Shown here in pieces: positions 1-11,064 of a stretch of 64,000 bases of DNA (position 1 is the first letter of the stretch; every line of letters starts with the position of its first letter). A program made the position numbers and the translations under genes. The notes below the pieces were generated by a model. The model was not told the DNA's origin, did not search any database, and saw nothing but the letters and a program-made list of their open reading frames with translations. The DNA is from Halicephalobus mephisto (taxonomy: Eukaryota; Nematoda; Chromadorea; Rhabditida; Panagrolaimidae). The stretch lies in the NCBI GenBank assembly GCA_009193035.1, contig SWDT01000200.1, positions 144,654 through 208,653 of the forward strand. The letters are read 5' to 3'.

Positions 1-25
1 ATTTAATTGATTCACTTATCTGCAG

Positions 26-432
26 TACCCGGACTGAAAGGAGAGAATGGCGTACCAGGTCGTCACGGAAAGCCTGGATCGAACGGAAGACCCGGCAAAG
101 TGGGGAAATGTGGGCCAATGGGCAACCCTGGTAACCCTGGATCACCTGGACCCCAAGGACCTCCTGGAAAACCCGGCGTTCGCAGGGAAATCGAGGGACC
201 TCCAGGTCCGGCAGGGCCTCGCGGACCTCCTGGAAGAGTCGGAAACCCCGGACCAAGAGGACATAATGGACAAAACGGAAGATTGGGCCCACCTGGACCC
301 CCCGGACCTTCTGGAAGACCTGGATCTGTTGGAATTCCCGGCATGCCTGGACCTAGAGGACCTCCAGGCTCTGACGGTCTTCCTGGAGACTGTAGTTTCT
401 GTCCTTTACCAAGAACCCAACCAGGATACTAA
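26..432 (+). CDS. Cuticle collagen, C-terminal exon (5' end outside window)
   Basis: This is the last coding exon of a nematode cuticle collagen, an extracellular structural protein of the cuticle. The exon starts after an acceptor (cttatctgcag, ending at 25) and runs to TAA at 430-432. Nearly every third residue is glycine, in two long Gly-X-Y blocks separated by a short non-collagen break (VRREIEG), and it finishes with a cysteine pair (DCSFC) and a short non-collagen tail. Clustered cysteines flanking Gly-X-Y blocks are typical of this family and serve chain association. The N-terminal signal anchor and the furin-type site are not in the window. The family has well over a hundred members in C. 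elegans, so I do not assign a symbol. Confidence 0.9.
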
Positions 433-981
433 TTACTCGAGGTCTCAATTGGTGCATTGTAAAATAACATGTAGATAAAGATTCATCGAAAAAGGTTTCT
501 TTCTTTTACTGCCGTAACCTTGTGGTTTGTTTCGCGCAATCTTGCTGGCCAGTCGGGAGATCGAAGAACCACCCGCCAGCTTGTCTGCCCGATCGATATC
601 CCCGAAGTTCCTTTCACTTTCGTTCGAGTCAATTCCGCCATATATCGAACGACAGACGAACAATCCGATCGCTAGAGGATTTCAACCCCCACCTAAAGCC
701 TCCTCTTCGGCAAATGCCAACTATCGGAGACACATTTAAAATGCAGCCACTTGCTTAACGCGGTCGCTGTTTATTTCGGGCGTCCATCCTGAATGAAACA
801 ACTTTCTTGCTTAGAAATTTCGGCAAGTCAGCGACAGCTCAATTCCAATAGAGCGTTCTTGTTTTCTTGTGTACAATTATCGATCTTTTTTTCGCAATTA
901 TTCGAACTTATGACTTTTGATATATGGATTTCATTTTCAGTCATCTTCTTTGAGCTCCAAACTACTTTTGCAACCTGATTG
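433..981. other. Intergenic region upstream of unc-97
   Basis: No coding exon is seen here. It holds the collagen 3' end and the promoter/5' leader of unc-97. A T-rich stretch ending in ttttcag (about 933-941) lies shortly before the unc-97 ATG and could be a 5' UTR or spliced-leader acceptor. Confidence 0.5.
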
Positions 982-2307
982 ATGGTCCAATATCAACAAC
1001 AAGATTTGAACATGGATGGCTACGGCCACAGCGATGTCGAATATTATCCAGACGCCCATCACTCCCATCACCAGCAGCAGAATGGACACGGAGGACAGTA
1101 CATTGATGGGTTTACTTGTCTGAGATGTGGAGAAGGATTCACCGTCGATGAACAGATTGTCAATAGTGGAGGACAAGTCTGGCACTCCGAATGCTTTGTG
1201 TAAGGGTCTTACCTGACTATTTACAAATCAATCCTCTTCATTTCAGCTGTTCTCAGTGCTTCCAGCCCTTTCCAGATGGAATATATTTCGAATTCGAAGG
1301 CAAAAAATACTGTGAACACGACTTCCATGTCCTCTACGCTCCATGTTGCGGCAAATGTAACGAGTTCATTGTTGGTCGTGTTATCAAGGCCATGAACGCT
1401 AACTGGCATCCTGATTGTTTCACCTGTGAACTGTGTGATAAGAAACTCGCTGATATCGGCTTCCTTCGAAATGCAGGGAGGTCAGCTGGACGACAACCAC
1501 CGATAAGGTTCTAATCGATTACTTTTTAGAGCTCTCTGTCGAGAATGCAATGAACGAGAAAAAGCTGCCGGAGCCGGCAAATATGTTTGCCACAAATGTC
1601 ATGCCATTATCGAAGAAGCCCACATTAAGTTCAGAGGAGATTCCTTCCATCCATACCACTTCAACTGCCGGAGATGCGGGTGAGTCGACGGTAGTTAAGA
1701 ATCGTCCTGAAGTTGACATTTCAGAGTGGAACTTACGGAAGATGCAAGAGAAATTGGTGGAGATCTTTACTGTCTCCGTTGCCATGACACTATGGGAATT
1801 CCTATCTGCGGTGCATGCCATCGTCCCATTGAAGAGAGAGTCATCAATGCCCTCGGAAAACAATGGCATGTCGAGGTTGGTTTTCAGAGATTTATGTTAT
1901 CTTCATAAAATCTCATCTTCTAGCACTTTGTCTGTGCCGTTTGTGAGAAGCCATTCCTTGGAAACAAGCATTTCGAACGGAAAGGTCTGGCTTATTGCGA
2001 GCAGCACTTCCACAAACTTTACGGAAATATCTGTTTCCGTTGCAGTCAACCTTGTGGCAGCGAAGTTTTCCAAGCCTTACAGAAAACTTGGTGCACAAAG
2101 TGCTTCTCCTGTAGTCTCTGTGACAGGAAAATGGACCAAAAGACAAAGTTCTATGAGTTCGACATGAAGCCGACGTGCAAGCGTTGTTACGATCGATTCC
2201 CCACTGAGTTGAAAAAGCGAATCAGTGACAACTTGAAGGAAAGGGATCCGGAGACCTTGAGAAGGAGATCACAAAGTCCTGCCCGAAAACCTCCACCTCA
2301 ACAGTAA
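982..2307 (+). CDS. unc-97: PINCH/LIMS-type five-LIM-domain adaptor
   Basis: Exons 982-1199, 1247-1480, 1530-1679, 1725-1875 and 1924-2307 join in frame to give 378 residues. The protein has a Gln/His-rich N-terminus of about 40 residues, then five LIM zinc domains from about residue 46, and a basic tail (RRRSQSP...). Conserved PINCH stretches such as [14 protein letters not shown] and [18 protein letters not shown] sequence are seen. PINCH proteins bind integrin-linked kinase at integrin adhesion sites. In C. elegans UNC-97 is needed for muscle dense bodies and also acts in touch neurons. A poly(A) signal AATAAA is at 2426-2431. All four introns are 40-50 nt. The start is the first ATG in frame with the exon; no upstream in-frame alternative is convincing. 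An SKP1-related gene follows on the same strand. Confidence 0.95.
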
Positions 2308-2515
2308 ATTGCCAACGATGCCTTATTCCGTAAATTCGATTCGCAACGTATTTCAGCTCAGCTTTATCGAAGTGCTAAAAGAAAGTTTGCAATTGGTGCT
2401 CTGTTTCATCAGCATAATAAGATCTAATAAAGATGTTTATTTAAGTTTGTGAAGAGATAAAGGTCGTTTGGCCTTGGATAACTTGGATTACTTTGGTGTC
2501 TAGTTATTTCTTTAG

Positions 2516-3061
2516 ATGGCCGAATCAACTACCCCTTATACCCTTGTTTCCTCTGACCAGATGGAATTCAAGGTTTCTGAGAAGATATTAAACCAATCAG
2601 AAGTCTTGAAACATCTGATGGAGGTCAGTGATCATAGCAGGAAGATTCCAATTCCCGATATCGATGGAAAGACTCTGGACAAGATCGTCAAGTTTTGCGA
2701 GCATCACGAGAACGATTCTCTCTATGTCCCACCAACAGAGGAAGCTCCAGACAGAACTCTCCCTTCTCCCAGCTCTTGGGACATGCAGTTCCTTTCCATT
2801 CCCAATGATGATCTCTATAAAGTTATCGTTAGTGCTAACTATCTCAACATTCCTCGTCTCATTGATTGTTGCTGTGACCGACTTAATTTGATGATTCAGG
2901 GACGATCTGTCGAGGATATTAGAAAGATATTCGATATACAGGGTGATTTTACTCCAGATGAAGAGGAGAAAATGAGACGTGATCACATTCCCTACAATGC
3001 CCCGGATCCTACTTTCTTCGATATGTATAAACGCGTAATAGGTTCCGAACATGATTGGTAA
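2516..3061 (+). CDS. SKP1-related (SKR) protein
   Basis: This is a single-exon gene of 181 residues. SKP1 proteins link F-box proteins to cullin in SCF ubiquitin ligases. The N-terminal BTB/POZ-like fold is recognisable (LVSSDQMEFKVSEKIL), followed by the cullin/F-box interface region (YLNIPRLIDCCC) and the C-terminal signature GRSVEDIRKIFDIQGDFTPD. The usual C-terminal ENxWC end is altered: after the DIQGDFTPDEEE helix the chain continues with a divergent tail. The ATG lies directly behind a ttctttag acceptor (AG at 2514-2515), so the mRNA is probably trans-spliced. It starts 208 bp after the unc-97 stop and about 85 bp after the unc-97 poly(A) signal, which is operon-like spacing. A second, similar gene lies at 23231-23811. 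Confidence 0.9.
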   Translation: MAESTTPYTLVSSDQMEFKVSEKILNQSEVLKHLMEVSDHSRKIPIPDIDGKTLDKIVKFCEHHENDSLYVPPTEEAPDRTLPSPSSWDMQFLSIPNDDLYKVIVSANYLNIPRLIDCCCDRLNLMIQGRSVEDIRKIFDIQGDFTPDEEEKMRRDHIPYNAPDPTFFDMYKRVIGSEHDW

Positions 3062-3084
3062 ATAGAGAACTTACAAGATATTCT

Positions 3085-3475
3085 AAACACTTTTCATAGA
3101 CGACAACTTAACTTAGTACATAGTGGATCAAATTAAAAACAGTTTAAATATTTCAGAACCACTTGTTTTCCCTGTACAAATTTTGGAATTTTGGAATTTA
3201 GAAATTTCACTGCATTGATTTCTGTTTTTTAAATTTATTCAAAAAAGTTATTTTTAGCTTATGAAGCTTGTATATCAGGCTGAATGAGAATGAACAGGAA
3301 AAAATCCATAGGGAAAATAAATTTCTAAATATCTTTTGAATTTTTAAAATTCATTCAAAAAACTTTAAGAAATTCCAATGTATTTAGTGAAGCTGCTTTA
3401 AATTGCTCTACTATGGACTAAGTTGTAAATAATCTTAATCTATCAAAAACACCTAAAACATTCTGTATTGTATCG
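3085..3475. repeat. Foldback (MITE-like) repeat, copy A
   Basis: This is an AT-rich stretch just behind the skr gene. Its two ends are roughly reverse complements of each other: aacttagtacatagtgg near 3112 against ccatag/acttag motifs near 3410-3425, and tttttgatag read in reverse near 3445. A diverged copy lies in reverse orientation in a mec-2 intron at about 18815-19205. Shared blocks include the gatttct/tttatt and gcttatga..caggctgaatgagaat parts around 3215-3290. No ORF is present. The structure suggests a non-autonomous inverted-repeat element. Boundaries are approximate. Confidence 0.5.
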
Positions 3476-4868
3476 ATTAATATTTTGTATTACTTTGTGA
3501 TTGTAATGTTGTAACGGGTGTACATAATTTTGGGTCAAAATAAAGGCATTCAAATTCTATTACTTATAATTGAATAAGCGTTGAATTGGTTTTTTTAGCT
3601 TTTTATTTTCATTTTTGAATTCGAATAATTCCAAAATTGACGAATTTCCTTCCATGTCCTAAAAACGATGTTTACTGATTGGATGTCGATTTTCTGGGGG
3701 AAATAAACTGACCAAAATAGGATCTATCGCAAGTTTGCGGAAGAAAAACTGCAATCAATCAAAATAGCATTTCGCAAAGCCCACTTATTGTGTTAGTTTT
3801 CACGTTTAATTTCATCTGTGATTTTTTTAGAGTTGCAGATTTACGGTAGCTACGATAGAATCTGTTTTTTCTTTTGATAATTTCGATTATTCAGACGTAA
3901 TGTATCTGTACTTCTTTTATTATGAGTTTCACGGAAGTTTCAGGAAGTAGGGGCGAATTTGCAGATGTAGAATCAAGTGATAACTAAAGGAATAGAGGAC
4001 ACAAAAAGTTTTCTAAATTCAATAATTGGAGACTTTCAGTGGATATAGTAGTTCCCTTGTCTCTGGTGGATAACAACACAGAGGTTGCTCGACCAGACTA
4101 TTCCAGTTGTTGTCTCTTAATCATCAGAAATTATATGAGACTACTGACTTTGGTTGCCTTAGGCAGATTTAAGCAACAAGATCGAGACATTTAGGTGATT
4201 TCAAGATATGAATTATCAACTTGGCAAAGGAATTTTTAAATAAATCAGTTTCGAAATGAATAGTGTCATATCTTTTAGCTCCTGAAGTGAACATTCTGAA
4301 TTCGTATGTAATTTTTTCCGAAATCTTCATTTAAAGCGAGGAAAACATAAATCTGCACAAAATTCAAATACCATGTAATAAAAAAACGTAAAGTTGTCTT
4401 TTATCTGTCGACTGAACTTTTGATCACTTATTTGGAAGACGTTTGTTTCATGCGTCAACTACTGATTCCAATAATTGGTTTTTTACATATGGGTGCTTTT
4501 TTGCGCTAATTGCAACTTCCTAATTTGATTTATCGAAAATGATCAAAAACCCGCAAAAATGCAATTTTAGATTTGTGAATTTCATGTATGATCTCGATGT
4601 AGAGAAATATTCAGCAAAACTTGATTATGAATTTCAAATGTATTCTTAAAGAGCTTGAAAATGATATAACTGATTTTAAAAACTACTTTAACCAAAGCTA
4701 ATTCCCTTGTAGGTAACTTCCAGTTTCCCCTCGAACTGACGACTGAATCTGTTCAATTCTCCCATTCGATAGCATCAATTGAAGAAGATTTTCGATAATA
4801 GTTTTTATACCTTGTTAATTACAGAGAAAGCCATCTTGACCCAAGTACATTTCTATGACTCGATCATG
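3476..4868. other. AT-rich intergenic region with a diverged repeat
   Basis: No supported gene. About 4475-4705 shares blocks with 6290-6515 in the same orientation (gcgct.att.c near 4503 and 6320; gatcaaaaa near 4542 and 6356; gaat..aatgta near 4630 and 6436). I read this as two copies of an old dispersed repeat. Everything else here looks like plain AT-rich spacer. Confidence 0.4.
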
Positions 4869-6648
4869 TCATTGCTTCCCTCGAGTTTGACTCTTTCTCC
4901 GTCCAGAAGTCGAGACTCTTGAGACTGTCGATTTTGCCGTCGGTGGAGGTTTGCCATTGGAGGTTGGGATGCTCTTTCTGCTCCCGGAAGAAGAAGAACT
5001 GTGTTGACTGTAGCCAGTGCCACTGAAGAGTACATACATTTCAAATCGGTTTACCAAATAAGGACTTACGGCGTTTTTGGAGTCGAATAATTTTGATGAG
5101 CTGTTCGAGGAGCTGAGTTGGAACGTCTAAAAGTCTTGGTTTATTTTGGAAGCTCTTCGGAAGACTTACTTGATTGGAGTGGGCATGTTTGAGCTTCTGT
5201 GTGCAACTCCGGCACTATTGGCCACTGGTCTATTCCCGCTTCTCGTTGATAGTCCTGTCTGGGGAGGTCTTCCGTGACTGGTAGATCCAGGACTAGTGCT
5301 GTTCTTAGTAGAGGGACGTCGGGAACTCGATCTACTCTGACTGTTACTTCTAGAAGTAGGAGCTCGAGGTTGGGATTGTGATCTGGTGGGAGGTCCCCTT
5401 GAGGGTCCTCTCGAACCCGTCCTAGGGGCCCTACTCGGAGGAGCTCTACTCGGAGGAGCCCTGCTCGGAGGAGCTCTACTCGGAGGGGCCTTCGCCGCAG
5501 TTCGAGCGTGTTGCTCCCGACAGAAAGGAATGTGTCTCTCTGCTGCTCTCTGGTTGAAGCTTCTTCCACAGTAATTGCACTTAATGTAATCAGGGTTGTA
5601 AGAAGACTTTGGCGGAGGAGGCAACGGACCCCCTGTCTTCAACGCTCTTTCGACATGTTTAGCCCCACTGACAGCTCCAATAAACTCCTCGTGTCTCTCT
5701 CTCCAGTGGGTTTTCGGTCGAGGGAAGATCCCACCAACCTAAAACCGAAGTTATCTCCCGATTACCAATGACAACAAAGCTCTCTACCTTTTCTTTCTCC
5801 TTCTGAGCTTTTCTGACTCCATTTATGGTAATATCCGATCCACTAGCCCGCTGTTTGCCAGAATCAAATACCTTGCGGCTCAATTTCTGGAGCTTTTTAC
5901 ATGCTGGCTCGTGTTTTATCTAAAAACAGTAATCAGATATCCAAATCGCTAGTTCTCAAGTAGTAATTATCAAGTACAATAGAACTAGTAATTTTATAAA
6001 CACTAACTTTTAGTATTACCATTAAGTTTTGAGTTATTCTGAATAAAACGAGAAAATAACTTTGTTTTTCTATAATCAAGTGTGGTTTATTTTGTAACTA
6101 CTGAGATATTTATTTGGAAATCATTTTTGATTCCTAGTAAACACTTTTTGGAATGAAGTAATTAAATAAATTCGAGAAATCTCATATATAGTACGCAGAG
6201 AAAGTAGAACGTCTTCTTCCCGCTTGTATGGCTTCCCATAATCTATTTCGGAACTTCTTGTTTTTTACGTTAAATTTATCAATTTTAATAATGCGTTTTT
6301 CATATTTGGATTCATTTCTGCGCTGATTACGACCGCCTAGTTGGTTATTAAAAGTGATCAAAAATCTGAAAGAGCGAACTCTTGGATTTTGTAAATTTTC
6401 TGATTTCGAAAAATTCGACGCAATTAGATTAAGCATTCTGAATGTAATTTTGGAAATCTTGAAGACAATACATAACTCAAAAGACTACTAGATTAAAGTC
6501 AGGTGCTAATGATTACGAAATCCTCACCAAACTAGATTTGATGAATCTTCTTCCGCAAATCTTGCATGGATATGTCTTTTCGTTTGTGTATTTGTCTGAA
6601 ACATGTCGAAATAACAGAAAACGACGGAAAATAGAACCTACCGTCCAT
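4869..6648 (-). CDS. C2HC zinc-finger protein, ZC2HC1 family
   Basis: Minus-strand exons 6642-6648, 6528-6595, 5788-5919, 5170-5738, 5070-5126 and 4869-5022 join in frame to give 328 residues. The first coding exon contributes only seven bases. There are two C2HC fingers. The first is split by an intron: PCKICGRRF at the end of exon 2, and H-x3-C (IKHEPACKK) in exon 3. The second is KCNYCGRSFNQRAAERH-x3-C. Between them is the family stretch HWRERHEEFIGAV. The C-terminal half is low complexity, with four SRAPP repeats and R/S/P/T-rich sequence. The family's function is poorly known. The long 608-nt second intron holds a dispersed repeat copy. An acceptor-like tttgcag lies about 25 nt before the ATG. 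Confidence 0.85.
6290..6515. repeat. Diverged dispersed repeat inside ZC2HC1 intron
   Basis: The stretch matches, in broken blocks and the same orientation, the sequence at about 4475-4705. Examples are tctgcgctgattac against tttgcgctaattgc, and agtgatcaaaaatc against aatgatcaaaaacc. No coding potential is seen. Boundaries and family are uncertain. Confidence 0.35.
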
Positions 6649-7221
6649 GGTTACTGCTACTAAGTTTGATTCCTGCAAATAAGAGAAAACAACTTGAACA
6701 AGAAAGGAAAATATCCAACTCCAAGTTCAGTGTGGAAATTGCACGAACCAGAAGCCAAATTGAGCGAACAGCTTCCTTCTCGAGAGTTCAATTTTCTCGG
6801 GCTATTTTCTGAGGTGAAAACTGCTGTCCAGGGCAACGTGACTGAATGGTTGCTAGGCGCTATTATTTTGGATTTGACTTGAGGCTTTCTAAACTTTGCT
6901 TTTGTTTTTCTGATGGAGGAGGATTTTTTAGGCTACAAACACATACTATTTTGTTTGCAAAAATTACCATTGTAAATCGAATTTTCTGATTCCCAATCGC
7001 CAATCCAAACTAAAATTGACCATAAAGCAATCCAAGTGGAAAATGATCAGGAAAAGAGTTTGGTCAGAACTGAAAGGGTCCATTTATAGATTTCAAAAGA
7101 CAAGAGTTCGCATAGGATGGAAAAATTTGATACTTTCTAGACATGGGAACACTGGGATAAACAATGGATTCAAACATAAATCAAATGAAATTCTAAATTG
7201 GTTAGACTGAAGTCGATTGAT
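6649..7221. other. Intergenic, divergent promoter region
   Basis: The stretch lies between the minus-strand ZC2HC1 gene and the plus-strand LAPTM4-like gene. Short open frames occur but show no domain, splice structure or codon pattern that I can support. It presumably carries both promoters. Confidence 0.4.
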
Positions 7222-7840
7222 ATGGCCGTGGGAAGTCTGTTTTCAGATGACGAGAGTAATAAAGGGGTCTGCGGGCTGAGAACGGAGGTAAAAGGGGACC
7301 AAAGGGGAGAAAACCAATTTTCCCATTTCAGATCGCCGCAGACATTATTGCTGGATTCCAGTTCTGTATAGCTTTCATTTCCTCCGTCGATGTTAACGGG
7401 TTTGCCATCGTCTACGGTATTATTGAGATGATCACAAATCTATTCGTCTTTTACGCTCACTACAAGCATTCTGCTGTTTTTTACATCCCTTACTTCGTTG
7501 TTTCTGTAAGAAATCTCCCAGAGATTATCCTCAGAATGAATATTCCAGGGAATCACGTTGTTTCTCGGGATCGTCAGTGAATCTATCCTCATCGTATGTG
7601 CCTTAACGATGCCGCAATGGTGGTTGGACAAACTCGTTCGGGGGAACCAACGGGAGGAAAAAGATCTCATACCAAGTTTGTTTATGCAATTTGAAATCCT
7701 CCACAGTAATCCTTTTAGCTCTAAGACTGATCACAATAATATCTGCCGGAAGCTTGTTGGCGATTTTGATCCTTTACGGTTGGTTTTACAAAATCATCAT
7801 TGATGCATTCAGATCCATGCGTCAGAGATCCATTCGCTGA
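7222..7840 (+). CDS. LAPTM4-like four-transmembrane protein, nematode specific
   Basis: Exons 7222-7287, 7332-7505, 7549-7675 and 7719-7840 give 162 residues. There are four hydrophobic segments: IAADIIAGFQFCIAF, FAIVYGIIEMITNLFVF, a segment across exons 2-3 (IPYFVVSGITLFLGIV) and LITIISAGSLLAILILYG, followed by a short basic tail ending RSMRQRSIR. The Cys-Gly-x-x-Thr start just before the first membrane segment resembles the CxxxHxxTG entry of LAPTM4-type lysosomal membrane proteins, and the overall layout fits. The assignment is inferred from layout, not from strong identity. A related gene is at 59282-60014. The stop is only 30 bp from the end of the convergent chemoreceptor gene. Confidence 0.65.
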
Positions 7841-7870
7841 ATAAAACTTTTATTTTCTTTCGATAAATTT

Positions 7871-9110
7871 TCACTTTCGCAAGATGTCCTTACTATTGGT
7901 GCCAATCTTTACCGTGTTAACCCCACGATGTCCTGTCAGAATATTCCTTGTAGTATCCTGATGGGTTCCAAGCCAAGAAATTTGATTTCTCGTGATTCGT
8001 GGAAAAGTAACATATTCAACGAATATCCCACAAATATGGATTCTGAAAGATTTCACGAAGAACAGAGTTGCTAGTCCGTTGACGACTCCAATTGATGTTT
8101 GCAAACAGACGTGGATATCACAGATCATCTCGGTGTCGACTGAAATAACTCTGCTCAGGTTTAGAGCGATAAGGAAGGCAGTTATTGAGAAGAACACCAA
8201 CGGAACCAATTGCTGGAAATCGTTCGAAATTAGATAACTCTTCTTATCTCTATATACTCGAACCTGAACAACTAGGGCTATAACCAAATTTCTATGCATT
8301 TCCCTTGTCTGCTTACTGTAACTCGTGTCCCTTAAAGCTAAATTGATGGACAGCGTGCAGAATCCGTTGATGCAATTCAATGTCAGATTGTTTATGAGTC
8401 CTACTGCCGCATAGACGTAGAGAGGCAAGTTGTTTACGTAGTAGTAGGCGAAAACAGAAGTTTCCACAGACAAGTTCAAAGCTGAAAATTGTGTTTACTT
8501 ATGATCACTTTTTTGGGGAATATTTCCACCTATTTTCATGCTCTCTGGTCTAGATTTCATAACGAAAGAAGGAATGGACGTTACTAGTTGGACTATGCAG
8601 GTGGTGAAGATGATGATTAAAATCCATTGTCTGAAAAAAGTCTTAAAACGGGGATTTGGAAATAGAGTAAGAATACCGTCTGGAGTACCTTTGAAGCACT
8701 TTTGAATGACAAAGATACAAATATCTGTAGAGGAAGTTCAAAGTCAAAGCACTCATTCCGTAAAAGAAAAGAGAAAGGTTTATCTGGGCTTGGAAGTACC
8801 CTCCCCAGAAGTCCCCAAAGTACTTTGTTATTCCAATGACGATAGCGCCGGCAAACTGATCTGAAAGCCCGAGGTTGTAGGAGTGTTTAAAAATAATGGA
8901 CTAGCCATTGATAGCTAATCTGAACTGGAAGATCAACCCAGAGTGAACTCCATAAAGGAGATCAACTATTGCTATGTTCAGCACAAACCATCTGTAATCT
9001 TTCATGGACTCGGGTGATTTGGTGAAAATACAGTAAATAACAGTTCCATTAATGAGAATGTTGAGTATTCCAGAAGTTGTAAGAGTAGAAATGAAGACTG
9101 ACGTGTCCAT
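7871..9110 (-). pseudogene. Srd-like 7TM chemoreceptor with one in-frame TAG
   Basis: Minus-strand segments 8689-9110, 8530-8630, 8264-8481 and 7871-8212 join in phase to about 360 codons, the usual length for nematode chemoreceptors of the Str superfamily. Typical features are SPESMKDYRWFVLN after the first membrane helix, FLYRYLYL after the third, TREMHRNLVIALVVQ before the sixth, and GVVNGLATLFFVKSFR in the seventh. The spacing after TM2 (QFRL) looks most like Srd. Reading is interrupted by TAG at 8901-8903. Frame is kept on both sides and the flanks still read as receptor, so this is either a nonsense mutation or a 45-nt GC-AG intron (8861-8905). No frameshift is seen. It would act in chemosensory cilia if intact. 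Confidence 0.65.
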
Positions 9111-11064
9111 CCATCAAAAAATGAAAATGTAAAATTGGTGGTAGAAATAATGTTCATAAGAACACTTTCAATTTCCACCTGCTTCTTAGAGCTCACAGTC
9201 TGTAAGAAGAACGAATATATTACATTTCTATGCAAAAACCGACATAAAGAGATTTTAGTTGCGATTCTGGGAACATGTCCATAGTGCGAAATCGTTAGTC
9301 ATTGTTCAGAGAAACTTTGAAATCACAAATCTGTTTACATGTTCCGCATGTTTATTTATTTTTCGAGTCTTGATTAACATTCTGATCTGAAGATAATGTT
9401 TGGCATAACTACATCGATAGTTTTCTGTTATGAACTCCTTCAAAGAATATCGATATGGAGGACTCCTGTCTAGACTCTCCTTTTCTTCTCACTGAAATGA
9501 TATTGGACAAAAATGGAGGTAGCCATCAAACCAAACTTCTTTGTTCAGCATTTTCTGATAATAATCCTATTTTTATAATATTCAATTTTGGGAAAGGCTT
9601 CTTCATCCGTTGTTTCAGCTTGGACTTTCTGATAAAGCTTCTTCCATGATATTTGTAAAACATTAAAACAATAATCTGGATATCCTTAATTTCACTTTCA
9701 TTAATCTTTGGATTCTTTGGGTTGCTTTAGTTTTGATGTTCTTCAAGAATCCATTTTTCATAGAGAGTTATATCGATCAAATCCTAGATTAAAATATTTT
9801 AACCAATATCGCATAATACTGTAATCTTTTAACAAAATCTACCTGGTTAGAATGTTGGTTTCTATTTTGTGTTAATTTACGAATTTACTTTTCGGAAATC
9901 TATGAAACTGACTTGGATTTTGCAGTATGACTCATAAAACAGATAATATCTATTTTTGAAGATTGAAAGAATTTACATCTTCTTGTTTCTCCATGTATAC
10001 CGCTTTGTAATACTCGCAATTTGAAGACAGATATCAACTTCAGAAATTCCACACAGAAAAGGTACAACAGACTAAGAGTCCAAAATGTAGTCACCTTCGA
10101 TTTCTCTTTTTCTGTTCCTTACTCATCAAAAATAAAACTCCAAATTCTTCTGCGGTACCTTATGTAAAAGGATTTCAAACTACAAATTTGTGGAAAAAGA
10201 TTTGTCTAAATATTTCTCCATGCGGCTACAAACCACGAGCTTCTAATGGAGTTGAATTTCTGATGATCTGGTCCAACATGAAGATTTTCAATTTGGAAAC
10301 ACTCCATACATAAACTCTGGAATTTCAATTGAGTAAGACCTCCCATTCTTGTAGTACTAGTGAATCTTTATAGGATTTTTATTATAACTAACCGGCAGTT
10401 TTTAAATCCCGTCATCCTGGAAACGAGGAGTGAAAAGGACTAAAAATAGTAATTTTTAACTTCGATTTAGAATAAACATGTTGTGTTAAATCTTTCGGAA
10501 GTAAAAGTTATCATAGCATTACAGGTAATTTAAACTACTATTTCCCTGCAAACGAAGTAATAATGCATTTTTTAATTTTGAAAAAACTTGGCATTTCTAT
10601 TTTATAAAACACGCCATATTTCTATTTATGGTTTCATTTTTAAGCATTTATTAAACAATGATTGTTAACTTTTCCTCTGATTCGAACTTCTCTGGCGAAA
10701 AAACCACCTTGACGTGATGAAGAAGCTTTAAAGAACTGCCCAGCTCTGACTTTGCGTCCATATTCCCTGTGCTAAGCGTCCTTCCATTGGTTTCATCTGA
10801 CACTCTGAAAAATAATTAAATGTCGGAATGCGAAAATGCTACTGTTTCTCATTGTCGTGCGAATGGAGAGGTTTTTGGGAAACCATAATCTTAACCATGG
10901 AAATATTACAGTTGTTTTCATGTTTACTTTTTGGATACAAATAACGAATCTTTCACTGGACCGTTTTTCTGACTGTAAATCTGGCTTACAGCAAACCTCG
11001 GATTATTGCGTTTGGTACTGTTTATTGTTTGATTACTGTATTGTGTTTAGACTGATTTCTGACA
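9111..11064. other. AT-rich gene-free stretch
   Basis: No exon that I can support on either strand. Short open frames have no splice context or known motif. It separates the chemoreceptor start from the most upstream candidate mec-2 exon. Confidence 0.4.

Noticed and set aside
63..344. Antisense Pro/Gly-rich open frame over the collagen exon
   Set aside because: Mirror of the Gly-X-Y codon pattern; the sense frame has the family features and a splice acceptor.
6694..6882. Short plus-strand open frame upstream of the LAPTM4-like gene
   Set aside because: No domain, no splice or trans-splice signal, unremarkable length for AT-rich spacer.
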